From Luteibacter sp. (GTDB lineage Bacteria > Pseudomonadota > Gammaproteobacteria > Xanthomonadales > Rhodanobacteraceae): a stretch of DNA of 64,000 bases. Location of the stretch: NCBI RefSeq assembly GCF_009912395.1, contig NZ_WNDO01000013.1:62001-126000 (forward strand), in the 5' to 3' direction. Positions 45,387-54,415 of this stretch are shown here, in pieces (within the stretch, counting starts at the first letter, position 1; every line of letters starts with the position of its first letter). The notes below the pieces were generated by a model. That model saw only the letters and a list, made by a program, of their open reading frames with translations, was not told where the DNA came from and did no database searches. Position numbers and translations under genes: made by a program.

Positions 45387-46370
45387 TCAGGCGACCTTCG
45401 CCACCGCCGGCAGTACCTTCTTCTGGAGCTTCATCAGCTCGGCCTGCTGCTGTTCCACGATCTTGCACTGCGGTTCGCTGGTGCGCTGGAACAGCTCGCT
45501 GGTCCACTCGATGAAGGCCTGCACGCGCGCCGAGAGATGACGCTTCTGCGGGTAGACGATCCACAGGTTGGAGCCGGTCGAGATCGTGTCGGTCATGATG
45601 ATCTCGAGCATGCCCTTCTGCAGTGCGCAGGCGGCAAGGCAATGCGGTGCCTGGATGATGCCCAGGCCCGCGACGGCCGCCTGGATCACCGACTCGCCGT
45701 CATTGATCAGCATGTGCGCGTCCACGTCCACCGAGACGCGGCCGCCCGGGGTGTCGAACTGCCACTGCGACGGCTTGCCCGTGCTCGGGTGCACGAAGTT
45801 CACGGTCTTGTGCTGGCGCAGTTCCTCGATGGTCGAGGGCGTGCCATGGCGGGAGAGATAGCTCGGCGACGCACAGAGCACGTTGCTGAAGTGGCCGATC
45901 TTGCGCGCGATGAGGCTGGAATCGGCCAGTTCGCCCATGCGGATCGCGCAATCGAAACCTTCCTCGTTCAGGTCGAACGGGAAATCGCACATGGTCATTT
46001 CGAGGCGGATATCGGGGAAGCGCTGCTCGAATTCCGCGAGGTTCGGGATGAGCGCCGCGCGCCCCACGGCCGACGATGCGGCCACCCTCAGCTTGCCCGC
46101 CGGCTTGGTCCGGGCATAGCCCAGGGCCTCGGTCGCCTCAGTGAGATCCGCCAGGATCTCCTTGCAACGCGCGTAGAACGCGGAGCCATCGTCGGTCAAA
46201 CGTAATGAACGGGTCGAACGGAAGAAAAGCCTCGCGCCGAAGTTTTCCTCCAGCCGGGAGATCGCCCGGCTCACCCCCGAGGGGGTCATCTCCAGATGCT
46301 GCGCCGCGGCGGAAAAACTCTTCGCCTCGACCACCCGGACAAACACGCTGATAGCGGAAAAGTCTTCCAT
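45387..46370 (-). CDS. LysR-family transcription regulator
   Basis: The protein has 327 residues. An N-terminal winged helix (1-60, SFSAAAQHLEMTPSGVSRAISRLEENFGARLFFRSTRSLRLT) is followed by a periplasmic-binding-protein-like effector domain with FDCAIRMGELADSSLIARKI, a segment common in the AaeR/DmlR subgroup. The C-terminus has an extra Gln/Lys-rich tail (CKIVEQQQAELMKLQKKVLPAV). It is divergent from an RND efflux operon that ends with an SDR. That arrangement recalls mexT/mexEF-oprN with the oxidoreductase mexS in Pseudomonas, so control of the pump is likely but unproven. Confidence 0.93.
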   Translation of the reverse strand: MEDFSAISVFVRVVEAKSFSAAAQHLEMTPSGVSRAISRLEENFGARLFFRSTRSLRLTDDGSAFYARCKEILADLTEATEALGYARTKPAGKLRVAASSAVGRAALIPNLAEFEQRFPDIRLEMTMCDFPFDLNEEGFDCAIRMGELADSSLIARKIGHFSNVLCASPSYLSRHGTPSTIEELRQHKTVNFVHPSTGKPSQWQFDTPGGRVSVDVDAHMLINDGESVIQAAVAGLGIIQAPHCLAACALQKGMLEIIMTDTISTGSNLWIVYPQKRHLSARVQAFIEWTSELFQRTSEPQCKIVEQQQAELMKLQKKVLPAVAKVA

Positions 46371-46483
46371 CGCCGACTCCCCAGAGGATGCATTCGTGAC
46401 TGGCCGTCACAGGCGAGGTGATTGTAGACCCATTTTTCGCTTGACGGGCAAGACCTAGATTTCGCCACCTGAAGCGGACCGCC

Positions 46484-46514
46484 TTGACCTCAACTTAAGT
46501 TGAGGCTCGATGAT
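46484..46514 (+). promoter_or_regulatory. SoxR-type operator and MerR-spaced promoter of the RND operon
   Basis: CCTCAACTTAAGTTGAGG (46488-46505) is a perfect 18-bp palindrome of the form CCTCAA-STTAAS-TTGAGG, as in soxS and mexGHI promoters. It sits between TTGACC (-35, 46484-46489) and GATGAT (-10, 46509-46514). The spacer is 19 bp, the length used by MerR-family activators. The adaptor start is 43 bp downstream of the -10. Confidence 0.78.
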
Positions 46515-46556
46515 GCGGCACCGCAACGCCAATCCGATCAGTTCACCAGGACTCCC

Positions 46557-47756
46557 ATGAAGAAGAAAATCCTGCTCGGTTCGTCCGCCCTGGCGGTTGC
46601 GGTTGCGTCGGCCCTCTGGCTGAGCGCAGGCGGCCCCAGCCATGCCGCCGAACCGGCGGCCGCCATGCCGACCCCCGAAGTGACGGTCGCCCAGGTGCTG
46701 TTGCGCCCGGTCGCCGACACGGCAGCCTTCACCGGCCGCATCCAGTCGGTGGACACCATCCAGATCCGTCCGCGCGTCAGCGGCTACATCGACTCGGCCC
46801 ACTTCCGCGAAGGCGCCTCGGTGAAGAAGGGCGACCTGCTCTTCACCATCGATCCGCGCCCGTACAAGGCCGAAGTGGACCGCCTCGCCGCCAACCTCGT
46901 GCAGGCCAAGGCCGAGGCGAAGCTGGCCGACGCCAACGCCGCCCGCGGCAACAAGCTGGTGGAGCAGCATGCCGTGTCGCGTGAAGAGGCCGACCGCCTC
47001 GACACCGCCGCCGCCAGCGCCCGCGCACAGATCGCCTCGACGCAGGCCGCGCTCGACGCCGCTCAGCTCAACCTCTCGTTCACCCAGGTGCGCGCACCGG
47101 TGGACGGCAAGGTCAGCAACCAGCAGATCACCCCGGGCAACCTCGTCACGCCGACCGACACGCTGACCAGCGTCGTCAGCGTCGACCCGATGTACGTCTA
47201 CTTCGACGTGGACGAGCAGACCTTCCTGAAGCTCGACCGCCTGCGTCGCCAGAACGGCCGCGCGCCGGAAGTGGAGATGGGCCTGGCCGACGAAGACGGC
47301 TACCCGCACAAGGGCAAGATCGACTTCGTCGACAACCAGGTGCGCACCGGCGCCGGCACGATCCGCCTGCGCGCGGTGTTCCCGAACGCCGACGGCTCCT
47401 ACACCGCCGGCCTGTTCGCCCGCATCGAACTGCAAAGCGGCAACACGCAGCCGCGCGCGCTCATCGACGACAAGGCCGTGGGCACCGACCTCGGCAACAA
47501 GTTCGTCTACGTGCTCGGCAAGGACAAGAAGGTGGAATACCGCCGCGTGTCCACCGGTGCGCTTGTGGACGGCCTGCGTGTCGTCGATGGCGTGAACGCC
47601 GAAGACGTGGTGGTGGTGAACGGCATCCAGCGCATCCGCCCGGGCGTGGAAGTGAACGCCAAGCGCGTCGCGATGGCTTCGCTCACGCCGGACAACGGAC
47701 GCAGCGTCGCGTCGCGCCCGGCGGGCGTCGACAGCGTCGCCCAGAACCAGGACTGA
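46557..47756 (+). CDS. RND efflux periplasmic adaptor (MexE/AcrA-like)
   Basis: About 399 residues from ATG 46557, with a signal peptide (ILLGSSALAVAVASALWLSAGGPSHAA). It has the membrane-fusion layout: lipoyl half-motif IRPRVSGYIDSAHFREGASVKKGDLLFTIDPRPY, an alpha-hairpin (NLVQAKAEAKLADANAARGNKLVEQHAVSREE), and a second lipoyl half with LSFTQVRAPVDGKVSNQ. The beta-barrel and membrane-proximal domains (about 200-370) follow. No lipobox Cys is present, so it is probably not lipid-anchored. It works between the pump and channel encoded just downstream, with 7 bp to the pump gene. Transcription probably starts at the SoxR-type promoter. Confidence 0.94.
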   Translation: MKKKILLGSSALAVAVASALWLSAGGPSHAAEPAAAMPTPEVTVAQVLLRPVADTAAFTGRIQSVDTIQIRPRVSGYIDSAHFREGASVKKGDLLFTIDPRPYKAEVDRLAANLVQAKAEAKLADANAARGNKLVEQHAVSREEADRLDTAAASARAQIASTQAALDAAQLNLSFTQVRAPVDGKVSNQQITPGNLVTPTDTLTSVVSVDPMYVYFDVDEQTFLKLDRLRRQNGRAPEVEMGLADEDGYPHKGKIDFVDNQVRTGAGTIRLRAVFPNADGSYTAGLFARIELQSGNTQPRALIDDKAVGTDLGNKFVYVLGKDKKVEYRRVSTGALVDGLRVVDGVNAEDVVVVNGIQRIRPGVEVNAKRVAMASLTPDNGRSVASRPAGVDSVAQNQD

Positions 47757-47763
47757 TCCTTCC

Positions 47764-50700
47764 ATGAAAATCGCCCAATTCTTCGTCGAACGGCCGATCC
47801 TCGCGGGTGTGCTGTCGGTGCTGTTCCTGATCGCGGGCGGTATCGCCGTGTTCAAGCTACCGATCAGCGAATACCCCGAAGTGGTGCCGCCCACGGTGGT
47901 GGTGAAAGCCACCTACCCCGGCGCGAACCCCAAGGTGATCGCCGAAACCGTCGCCACGCCGCTCGAAGAGCAGATCAACGGCGTGGAAGGCATGCTCTAC
48001 ACCTCCTCGCAGTCGACCAGCGACGGCGCGATGACCCTCACGGTCACCTTCGCCCTCGGCACCGACCTGGACAACGCCCAGGTGCAGGTGCAGAACCGCG
48101 TGTCACAGGCCCTGCCCCGCCTGCCTGAGGAAGTACAGCGCCTCGGTGTCACGACCAACAAGAGCTCGCCCGACCTGACGATGGTGGTCCACCTCACCTC
48201 GCCGGACCATCGCTACGACATGCTCTACCTGTCGAACTACGCCCGCACGCACATCAAGGACCAGCTCGCCCGTCTCGACGGCGTGGGTGACGTGCAGCTG
48301 TTTGGCGCCGGCGAGTACAGCATGCGCATCTGGATGAATCCGGAGAAGCTTGCCGTGCGCAACCTCACCACGGGCGACGTGGTGAAGGCGATTCGCGAGC
48401 AGAACATCGAAGTGGCGGCCGGTGCGCTGAACGCGCCCCCCGGTCCGAACACCAACGCGTTCCAGGTCAACATCAACACCCGCGGCCGCCTGGTCACCGA
48501 GGATGACTTCCTCAACATCATCGTCCGCAGTGACGCCAGCGGCTCGGTCACCCACCTGCGCGACGTCGCGCGCGTGGAGCTGGGCTCGAACAGCTACGCC
48601 CTGCGCAGCCTGCTGAACAACCGCGAGGCGGTGGCGATCCCCATCTTCCAGCGCCCGGGTTCGAACGCGATCGCGATCTCCGACGAAGTGCGCGCCGAGA
48701 TGGCCGTGCTGAAGAAGGACTTCCCGCAGGGCGTGGACTTCTCCATCGTCTACGATCCGACCGTGTTCGTGCGCGGCTCGATCGACGCCGTGGTGCATAC
48801 GCTGTTCGAAGCCATCATCCTCGTGGTGCTGGTGGTGATCCTGTTCCTGCAGACCTGGCGCGCGTCGATCATCCCGCTCGTGGCGGTGCCCGTCTCGCTG
48901 ATCGGTACCTTCGCGGTGATGTACGTCGCCGGCTTCTCGCTCAACGCGCTGTCGCTGTTCGGCCTGGTGCTGGCCATCGGCATCGTGGTCGACGATGCCA
49001 TCGTGGTGGTGGAAAACGTCGAGCGTCACATCGAGCACGGCCTCGATCCGAAGATGGCCACGCGCCAGGCGATGACCGAAGTGACCGGCCCCATCGTCGC
49101 GACGGCACTGGTGCTTTGCGCGGTGTTCGTGCCGGCCGCCTTCATCAGCGGCCTCACCGGCCAGTTCTATCGCCAGTTCGCGCTGACCATCGCCATCTCC
49201 ACGGTGATCTCGGCCTTCAACTCGCTGACCCTGAGCCCGGCGCTGTCCGCCATCCTGCTCAAGGGCCATAACGAGCCGAAGGACAAGCTCACGGTCTGGA
49301 TGGACAAGAGCCTCGGCTGGCTGTTCCGTCCGTTCAACCGCACCTTCGAACGCGCGGCCAACGGCTACGTCGGCGGCGTGCAGAAGATCCTGCGTTTCTC
49401 GGCCATCGTACTGGTGCTCTATGCCGGTCTTGTCGGCCTGGCCTTCCTCGGCTTCTCGAAGACGCCGACCGGCTTCGTGCCGCCGCAGGACAAGCAGTAC
49501 CTGGTGTCGTTCGCGCAGCTGCCCGATGCCGCCTCGCTCGACCGTACCGAGAACGTGATCCGCCGCATGGGCGACATCGCCCTCGCCCAGCCGGGCGTGG
49601 AAAGCGCCGTGCAGTTCCCGGGCCTGTCGATCAACGGCTTCACCAACAGCACCAACGCCGGCATCGTGTTCGTCACACTGAAGCCCTTCGAGGAACGCCG
49701 CTCGGCCGACCTGTCGGCGGGTGCCATCGCGGGTGCGCTCAACGCCAAGTTCGCCTCGATCCAGGATGCGTACATCGCGATCTTCCCGCCGCCGCCGGTC
49801 AACGGCCTCGGCACGATCGGCGGTTTCCGCATGCAGATCGAGGACCGTGGCGACATGGGCTTCGAGGAACTGTACAAGCAGACCCAGGGCATCATCGCGG
49901 CCAGCCACAAGACGCCCGAGCTTGCCGGACTGTTCACCAGCTACCAGGTGAGCGTGCCGCAGTTCGACGCCGACATCGACCGCGAGAAGGCCAAGTCCGA
50001 AGGCATCGACCTGGGCGACGTGTTCCAGACCATGCAGGCCTACCTAGGCTCGCTCTACGTCAACGACTTCAACCGCTTCGGCCGCACCTATCAGGTGAAC
50101 GTGTCCGCGGAGCCGTCGTTCCGCCATGAGCCGTCCGACATCGTCGGTCTGAAGACGCGCAACGCCGCCGGCGACCTCGTGCCGCTGGGTTCGTTCCTCA
50201 CCGTGCGTCAGTCCAACGGCCCGGATCGCGTACAGCACTACAACGGCTTCCCCACCGCCGAAATCAACGGTGGCGCGGCGCCGGGTTACAGCACGGGCCA
50301 GGCGCAGGACGCGATGGAAGCGCTGGTGAAGGCAAACCTGCCCAACGGCATGACCTTCGAATGGACCGAGCTGACCTATCAGCAGATCCTCGCCGGCAAC
50401 ACCGCCGTGCTGGTCTTCCCGCTGTCGGTACTGCTCGTGTTCCTGGTGCTGGCCTCGCTGTACGAAAGCCTCACCCTGCCGCTGGCCGTGATTCTGATCG
50501 TGCCCATGGTGCTGCTGTCGGCGATCTTCGGTGTGTTCATCACCGGCGGCGACAACAACATCTTCACCCAGATCGGTTTGATCGTGCTGGTGGGCCTGGC
50601 GTGCAAGAACGCGATCCTGATCGTGGAATTCGCCCGCGAAGCCGAAATCGAAGGCATGAACCGCGTGGACGCCGTGCTCGAAGCGGCCCGCCTGCGACTG

Positions 50701-50955
50701 CGCCCGATCCTGATGACCTCGTTCGCGTTCATCATGGGTGTCGTGCCGCTGGTCACCTCGCACGGCGCCGGTGCGGAAATGCGTCATGCCATGGGCGTGG
50801 CCGTGTTCTCCGGCATGCTCGGCGTCACCTTCTTCGGCCTGATCTTCACCCCGCTCTTCTATGTGCTGATCCGCGCGTGGAACGAGCGCACCGAGGCCCG
50901 TCGCGCGGCACGCCGCGAACGCCGCCTCCTCGACCATGCAGCACGGGAGTCGTAA
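47764..50955 (+). CDS. RND multidrug efflux pump, HAE1 family (MexF/AcrB-like)
   Basis: The inner-membrane transporter has 1063 residues and 12 expected helices. It starts FFVERPILAGVLSVLFLIAGG as usual for HAE1 pumps. The proton-relay Asp pair in helix 4 is in GLVLAIGIVVDDAIVVVENVERH. Porter-domain motifs such as GDVQLFGAGEYSMRIWMNPEKL and the second-half LVGLACKNAILIVEFARE are present. It takes drugs from the periplasm and membrane and passes them to the OprM-like channel, using the proton gradient. It is central in the adaptor-pump-channel-SDR operon. Length and domains are normal. Confidence 0.96.
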   Translation: MKIAQFFVERPILAGVLSVLFLIAGGIAVFKLPISEYPEVVPPTVVVKATYPGANPKVIAETVATPLEEQINGVEGMLYTSSQSTSDGAMTLTVTFALGTDLDNAQVQVQNRVSQALPRLPEEVQRLGVTTNKSSPDLTMVVHLTSPDHRYDMLYLSNYARTHIKDQLARLDGVGDVQLFGAGEYSMRIWMNPEKLAVRNLTTGDVVKAIREQNIEVAAGALNAPPGPNTNAFQVNINTRGRLVTEDDFLNIIVRSDASGSVTHLRDVARVELGSNSYALRSLLNNREAVAIPIFQRPGSNAIAISDEVRAEMAVLKKDFPQGVDFSIVYDPTVFVRGSIDAVVHTLFEAIILVVLVVILFLQTWRASIIPLVAVPVSLIGTFAVMYVAGFSLNALSLFGLVLAIGIVVDDAIVVVENVERHIEHGLDPKMATRQAMTEVTGPIVATALVLCAVFVPAAFISGLTGQFYRQFALTIAISTVISAFNSLTLSPALSAILLKGHNEPKDKLTVWMDKSLGWLFRPFNRTFERAANGYVGGVQKILRFSAIVLVLYAGLVGLAFLGFSKTPTGFVPPQDKQYLVSFAQLPDAASLDRTENVIRRMGDIALAQPGVESAVQFPGLSINGFTNSTNAGIVFVTLKPFEERRSADLSAGAIAGALNAKFASIQDAYIAIFPPPPVNGLGTIGGFRMQIEDRGDMGFEELYKQTQGIIAASHKTPELAGLFTSYQVSVPQFDADIDREKAKSEGIDLGDVFQTMQAYLGSLYVNDFNRFGRTYQVNVSAEPSFRHEPSDIVGLKTRNAAGDLVPLGSFLTVRQSNGPDRVQHYNGFPTAEINGGAAPGYSTGQAQDAMEALVKANLPNGMTFEWTELTYQQILAGNTAVLVFPLSVLLVFLVLASLYESLTLPLAVILIVPMVLLSAIFGVFITGGDNNIFTQIGLIVLVGLACKNAILIVEFAREAEIEGMNRVDAVLEAARLRLRPILMTSFAFIMGVVPLVTSHGAGAEMRHAMGVAVFSGMLGVTFFGLIFTPLFYVLIRAWNERTEARRAARRERRLLDHAARES

Positions 50956-50958
50956 GTC

Positions 50959-52392
50959 ATGAAAACGCTGTTCCGCAGTACCGCCCTGTTCACTGCCCTC
51001 GTGCTCGCCGGTTGCGCGAGCGTGGGGCCGGACTACCACGCACCGAAGCAAGCCCCGGTGACCCTGCAAGGCGTCGACACGACGCAGCAGCAGGCCACCG
51101 ACTTCCAGGCGCAGTGGTGGAAGCAGTTCGGTGATCCCACCCTGGATTCGCTGATCGTGCGCGCCGCCAAAAACGCGCCCGACCTGCGCATCGCGGTGGC
51201 CCGGCTGAAACAGGCGCGTGCCGCGCTGGGCAGCGAAGAATCGCGGCAGATCCCGGATGTCTCCACTGGCGTGTCCTACTCCCGGGCACGCCAGCAGCAG
51301 CCGGGCTTCACCGATCAGCGACAGACCGTCACCAGCTACCAGGCCGGCTTCGACGCCTCCTGGGAGCTGGACCTGTTCGGCGGTATCCGCCGCTCGGTGG
51401 AAGCGGCCCGCGCCGATGCCGACGCCGGTGAGGCGGCGTTGCAGAACGCGCAGGTCAGCCTGTTCGCGGAAGTCGCGCGCAACTACTTCGACCTTCGTGG
51501 CACCCAGCTGCGCATCGACGTGGCCAAGCGCGACATCGCCAACCAGCAGGATTCGCTGAAGGTAATCGCCGCCCGTGTCGAGGTCGGCACCGGTGCCGAG
51601 CAGGATCTCGCCAGCGCCAAGGCTCGCCTCGCCGCCGTCGAAGCGCAGCTGCCCGTGCTGGAAACCCAGGCCCGCGCCGACCAGTTCCGCATCGCGGTGC
51701 TGCTGGGCGAGCGCCCGGGCGAGCTCGATGTCGATCTTTCCCCGGCCACGTTCAAGCCGATCGACGTCAGCCTCGCCATCGGCGGCGCCGACGAAGTGCT
51801 GTCGCGTCGTCCGGATATCCGCATCGCCGAACGCCAGCTCGCCGCCGCCAACGCGCGCATCGGCGTCGCCAAGGCCGACTGGTTCCCGCATATCTCGCTG
51901 GGCGGTTTCGTCGGTTTCCTCGCCGGCCGCAGCAACGACTTCGGTGGCGCACAGTCGCGCGCCTGGTCCATCGCCCCGAGCATCTCGTGGCAGGGCCTCA
52001 ACGTGCAGCGCGTCAATGCGGGCGTGAAGGGTGCCAAGGCGCAAGCCGAAGAAGCCCGCGCCAACTACGACCGCACCGTGCTAGCCGCGCTGGAAGACGT
52101 GGACAACTCGCTGGTGGGCTTCAACCTCCAGCGCGACCGCGTCGAAAAGCTGATCGTGCAGGCCGACGAAAGCCGCAAGGCCGCGCAACTCGCGAAGCTC
52201 CGCTATGACGCCGGCCGCACCGACTACCTCGAACTGCTCGACGCCGAGCGCACCCAGCTCTCCGCCGAAGACCAGCTCGCCGAAGCCGAAGCCGCGATCA
52301 ACACCCGTGCCGTCCAGCTGTACAAGGCACTCGGCGGCGGCTGGCAGGCGTGCGGTGACACCGCTTGTTCGCAAGTGGCCGCCGCCCCATGA
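50959..52392 (+). CDS. RND outer-membrane channel lipoprotein (OprN/OprM-like)
   Basis: The protein has 477 residues with a lipoprotein signal (STALFTALVLAGCASVGPDY, Cys in LAGC) and two TolC-like repeats. Family phrases: WWKQFGDPTLDSLIVRA, FDASWELDLFGGIRRSVEAA, LSRRPDIRIAERQLAAANARIGVAKADWFPHISLGG and YDAGRTDYLELLDAERTQL. It forms the exit duct for the MexF-like pump. The start is 3 bp after the pump stop, and its own stop overlaps the SDR start (ATGA). It is related to, but distinct from, the second channel gene in this window (31947-33443). Confidence 0.95.
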   Translation: MKTLFRSTALFTALVLAGCASVGPDYHAPKQAPVTLQGVDTTQQQATDFQAQWWKQFGDPTLDSLIVRAAKNAPDLRIAVARLKQARAALGSEESRQIPDVSTGVSYSRARQQQPGFTDQRQTVTSYQAGFDASWELDLFGGIRRSVEAARADADAGEAALQNAQVSLFAEVARNYFDLRGTQLRIDVAKRDIANQQDSLKVIAARVEVGTGAEQDLASAKARLAAVEAQLPVLETQARADQFRIAVLLGERPGELDVDLSPATFKPIDVSLAIGGADEVLSRRPDIRIAERQLAAANARIGVAKADWFPHISLGGFVGFLAGRSNDFGGAQSRAWSIAPSISWQGLNVQRVNAGVKGAKAQAEEARANYDRTVLAALEDVDNSLVGFNLQRDRVEKLIVQADESRKAAQLAKLRYDAGRTDYLELLDAERTQLSAEDQLAEAEAAINTRAVQLYKALGGGWQACGDTACSQVAAAP

Positions 52393-53162
52393 ACACGGCG
52401 AAGGTCCACCGCTTGCCCGTCAAGGACAAGCGTGCGTCACCGACCGCCGTGGAACCGCCCCTGACCCAGCGCATCGCGCTGGTGACGGGGGCCAACCGCG
52501 GCATCGGCCTTGAGGTGGCGAAGCAACTCGCCTCGCTTGGCATCACGGTGTTCATGGGCATGCGTGAGCCCGGCAAGAACGACAAGGCCGTGAAAGCAGT
52601 ACGCGAACTCGGCGGCGACGCCTACGCGTTGAAACTCGACGTGACGAAGGCGGCGGACATCGAAGCCGCCATCGCCAGCATCGACGGCAAGTACGGTCGC
52701 CTCGATATCCTGGTCAACAACGCGGGCGGATACTTCGACCATGACGCGCGCGCTGAGCGTCCGGACATCGAAGGCATCCGCGGCGCCCTCGACGTCAACC
52801 TGCTCGGCGCCTGGATGCTCACCGCCGCCGCCCTCCCGCTGATGCGACGCCACGGCTACGGCCGCGTGGTCAACGTCTCCAGCGAATGCGCCACCGTCGC
52901 CATGTGCGGCGACAAGGCCCCCGCTTATCGTGTCTCCAAGGCGGCGCTCAATGCGTATACGCAAGTCATCGCGCGCGAGATGAGCGGTAGCGGCATCCTT
53001 ATCAATGCCGTGTCACCGGGTTGGACCGCGACGACGATGGGTGGCAAGGGTGGACGCCCTGCTGCCGAGAGCGCCGAGGGCGTGGTGTGGGCTGCGCTTG
53101 TTTCCGAACGTGAGTCGGGGACGGGGCAGTTCTATCGGGATCGGGCGCGGATTGGGTGGTAA
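52389..53162 (+). CDS. SDR oxidoreductase in the RND operon
   Basis: About 257 residues from ATG 52389, which overlaps the channel stop (ATGA). NADP-binding TGANRGIGLEVAKQL, the NNAGGYFD motif, an active-site Ser in NVSSECATV and a Tyr-x3-Lys in AYRVSKAAL make it a classical SDR of the carbonyl-reductase-like group. An N-terminal basic leader of about 30 residues precedes the Rossmann fold. Coupled translation with an efflux pump and a SoxR-type promoter suggests detoxification of a redox-active or electrophilic compound that the pump also handles, similar to MexS beside MexEF-OprN; this is inference. Confidence 0.9.
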   Translation: MNTAKVHRLPVKDKRASPTAVEPPLTQRIALVTGANRGIGLEVAKQLASLGITVFMGMREPGKNDKAVKAVRELGGDAYALKLDVTKAADIEAAIASIDGKYGRLDILVNNAGGYFDHDARAERPDIEGIRGALDVNLLGAWMLTAAALPLMRRHGYGRVVNVSSECATVAMCGDKAPAYRVSKAALNAYTQVIAREMSGSGILINAVSPGWTATTMGGKGGRPAAESAEGVVWAALVSERESGTGQFYRDRARIGW

Positions 53163-53182
53163 AGCGTGGCGAGCCGCCATGG

Positions 53183-53206
53183 TAGGAGCGCGCTCTGCGC
53201 GCGACC
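53183..53206 (+). repeat. REP-like element, single unit
   Basis: GTAGGAGCGCGCTCTGCGCG starts here, 20 bp past the SDR stop. It is a variant copy with CTCTG instead of CTTG in the loop. Confidence 0.7.
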
Positions 53207-53570
53207 GTCTGAAACGTTGCGCTTCGTTGGAAGGGCTCGCCTCACGGCCTCGCATTCGGCGCTCGTACGTGGCGATGCAGAGACGGCGGGGGCGGCCCTT
53301 GGCGCGCCGGCCTGCGGTGTCCCTCGGGAAAGGAGAGCCGCTGACGCGGCTAGTGTCTTATGGCTGCGCCCCTTCGGGCACGGGTAGCGCGCGGGGTTTT
53401 CTGACTCGGCCTCCGTGCCTCGGCAGAAAAGGCCGGTCATCCTGACCGTCCCCCTTCGGGCCTTATCCGCCCGCTACCCTCACCTTCATCAAGTCGCGCC
53501 AAGGGCCGCCCCGCCGTCTCTACCCGACTCACGGCGCTCGTGCAGGAAAGCCTCCCGCCACCACCATCTT

Positions 53571-53609
53571 GTAGGAGCGCGCCTTGCGCGCGATCCCGCG
53601 CAGCGGGCC
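53571..53609 (+). repeat. REP-like element with extended tail
   Basis: GTAGGAGCGCGCCTTGCGCG followed by CGATCCCGCGCAGCGGGCCA; the second part adds a CCCGC/GCGGG hairpin. It is the first half of a 235-bp duplicated block. Confidence 0.7.
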
Positions 53610-53640
53610 AAGTCATCGTCACCGTCTGATCGCGCCTCCA

Positions 53641-53777
53641 CGTCGTTCCAGCGAACGCTGGAACCCAGCGCGATGCGATGGGTTGTCGCGACGACGTTAC
53701 CTACTCAAAAGCCGATGCAGCATCATCGCAGTGCTGGTCAACCGAGGCGCTGGGTTCCAGCGTGCGCTGGAACGACG
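53641..53777. repeat. TTCCAGCG-type interspersed repeat, copy A
   Basis: A 137-bp unit bounded by inverted ends: CGTCGTTCCAGCG at the left and CGCTGGAACGACG at the right. Hairpins TTCCAGCG-AA-CGCTGGAA and CCAGCGC/GCGCTGG form near the ends, and a conserved interior includes AAAGCCGATGCAGC. About 235 bp upstream of copy B. Confidence 0.8.
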
Positions 53778-53805
53778 GTGAGGTAAATGGCGAGGTATGC
53801 GACCT

Positions 53806-53843
53806 GTAGGAGCGCGCTTGCGCGCGATCCCGCGCAGCGGGCC
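53806..53843 (+). repeat. REP-like element with extended tail, second copy
   Basis: GTAGGAGCGCGCTTGCGCGC and the same CCCGCGCAGCGGG tail as the copy at 53571, exactly 235 bp apart. The whole REP plus TTCCAGCG block was therefore tandemly duplicated. Confidence 0.7.
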
Positions 53844-53875
53844 AGGTCATCGTCACCGTGGGATCGCGCCTCTCA

Positions 53876-54012
53876 CGTCGTTCCAGCGCACGCTGGAACC
53901 CAGCGCGATGCGATGGGTTGTCGCGACAACGTTACCTACGCAAAAGCCGATGCAGCATCATCGCAATGCTGGTCAACCGAGGCGCTGGGTTCCTGCGTAC
54001 GCAGGAACGACG
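53876..54012. repeat. TTCCAGCG-type interspersed repeat, copy B
   Basis: Same 137-bp unit as copy A with a few changes. The right-hand hairpin has diverged in a compensated way: TTCCTGCG-TA-CGCAGGAA replaces TTCCAGCG-TG-CGCTGGAA, which keeps base pairing. Confidence 0.8.
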
Positions 54013-54137
54013 GTGAGGTGACTTTGAGAATCCTTCCATATGCAAGCACGTACGTAATTTGGTACCGTGCGTGCGTTGTCTGCTCGCTCATGTCACGTGT
54101 CGTGGCAGACAACCATCGCTCGAAAGCGGTAAGAAGC

Positions 54138-54171
54138 GCGGGCCAGAGGTGTCTCACCACCTCCGGCCCGC
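54138..54171 (+). promoter_or_regulatory. Leader hairpin before a 29-codon ORF
   Basis: GCGGGCC-A-GAGGTG-TCTCA-CACCTC-C-GGCCCGC forms a 13-bp stem with one mismatch. It lies 30 bp upstream of the ATG at 54201. It may be an attenuator or a terminator of something upstream; no T-run follows. Confidence 0.45.
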
Positions 54172-54200
54172 TAACCAGCAATCAACCATAGGAGTTGACG

Positions 54201-54290
54201 ATGGCTAAGCCAAAGTCTAAGGCATTCTCACACCCACCGCCCGACCCACGCGGTCCACGGACGTCCCGGAGCCCTTCCGGACGCGGCTAA
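54201..54290 (+). CDS. Possible 29-aa basic, Pro-rich small protein
   Basis: ATG 54201 is preceded by a good site (TAGGAG, 7 nt spacing), and the frame gives 29 residues to TAA 54288-54290. It begins MAKPKSKAFSHPPP and is rich in Lys/Arg, Pro and Ser. There is no known motif. The clear ribosome-binding site and upstream hairpin favour a real product, perhaps a leader peptide for the two small genes that follow; short length keeps confidence low. It is too short for normal gene calling. Confidence 0.4.
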   Translation: MAKPKSKAFSHPPPDPRGPRTSRSPSGRG

Positions 54291-54415
54291 ACGCCCGGCC
54301 TGTCCGCTTTTCTCATGGTATTTCCCTCCGCCGAGCCTCCCGGCGCGTAGCGCCGTGGGCGAATGAGAACATCGGACAGTCGGACCCTGTGAGATCGAAC
54401 CGCCCGAGTCGATGA

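Larger units (their letters stand above)
53163..54137. other. Gene-free, repeat-rich spacer
   Basis: Nearly 1 kb without a credible gene. It holds REP-like units (53183, 53571, 53806) and two copies of the TTCCAGCG repeat in a 235-bp tandem duplication. The stretch 53207-53570 is GC-rich with several pyrimidine/purine runs and small hairpins; it reads like degraded coding sequence in more than one frame, but I cannot name a source. Confidence 0.6.

Noticed and set aside
48103-49908. 601-aa open frame opposite the RND pump
   Set aside because: Antisense shadow of a conserved gene; low-complexity His/Asp/Gln composition.
50044-52044. 666-aa open frame opposite RND pump and channel genes
   Set aside because: Spans the junction of two real plus-strand genes and has no domain.
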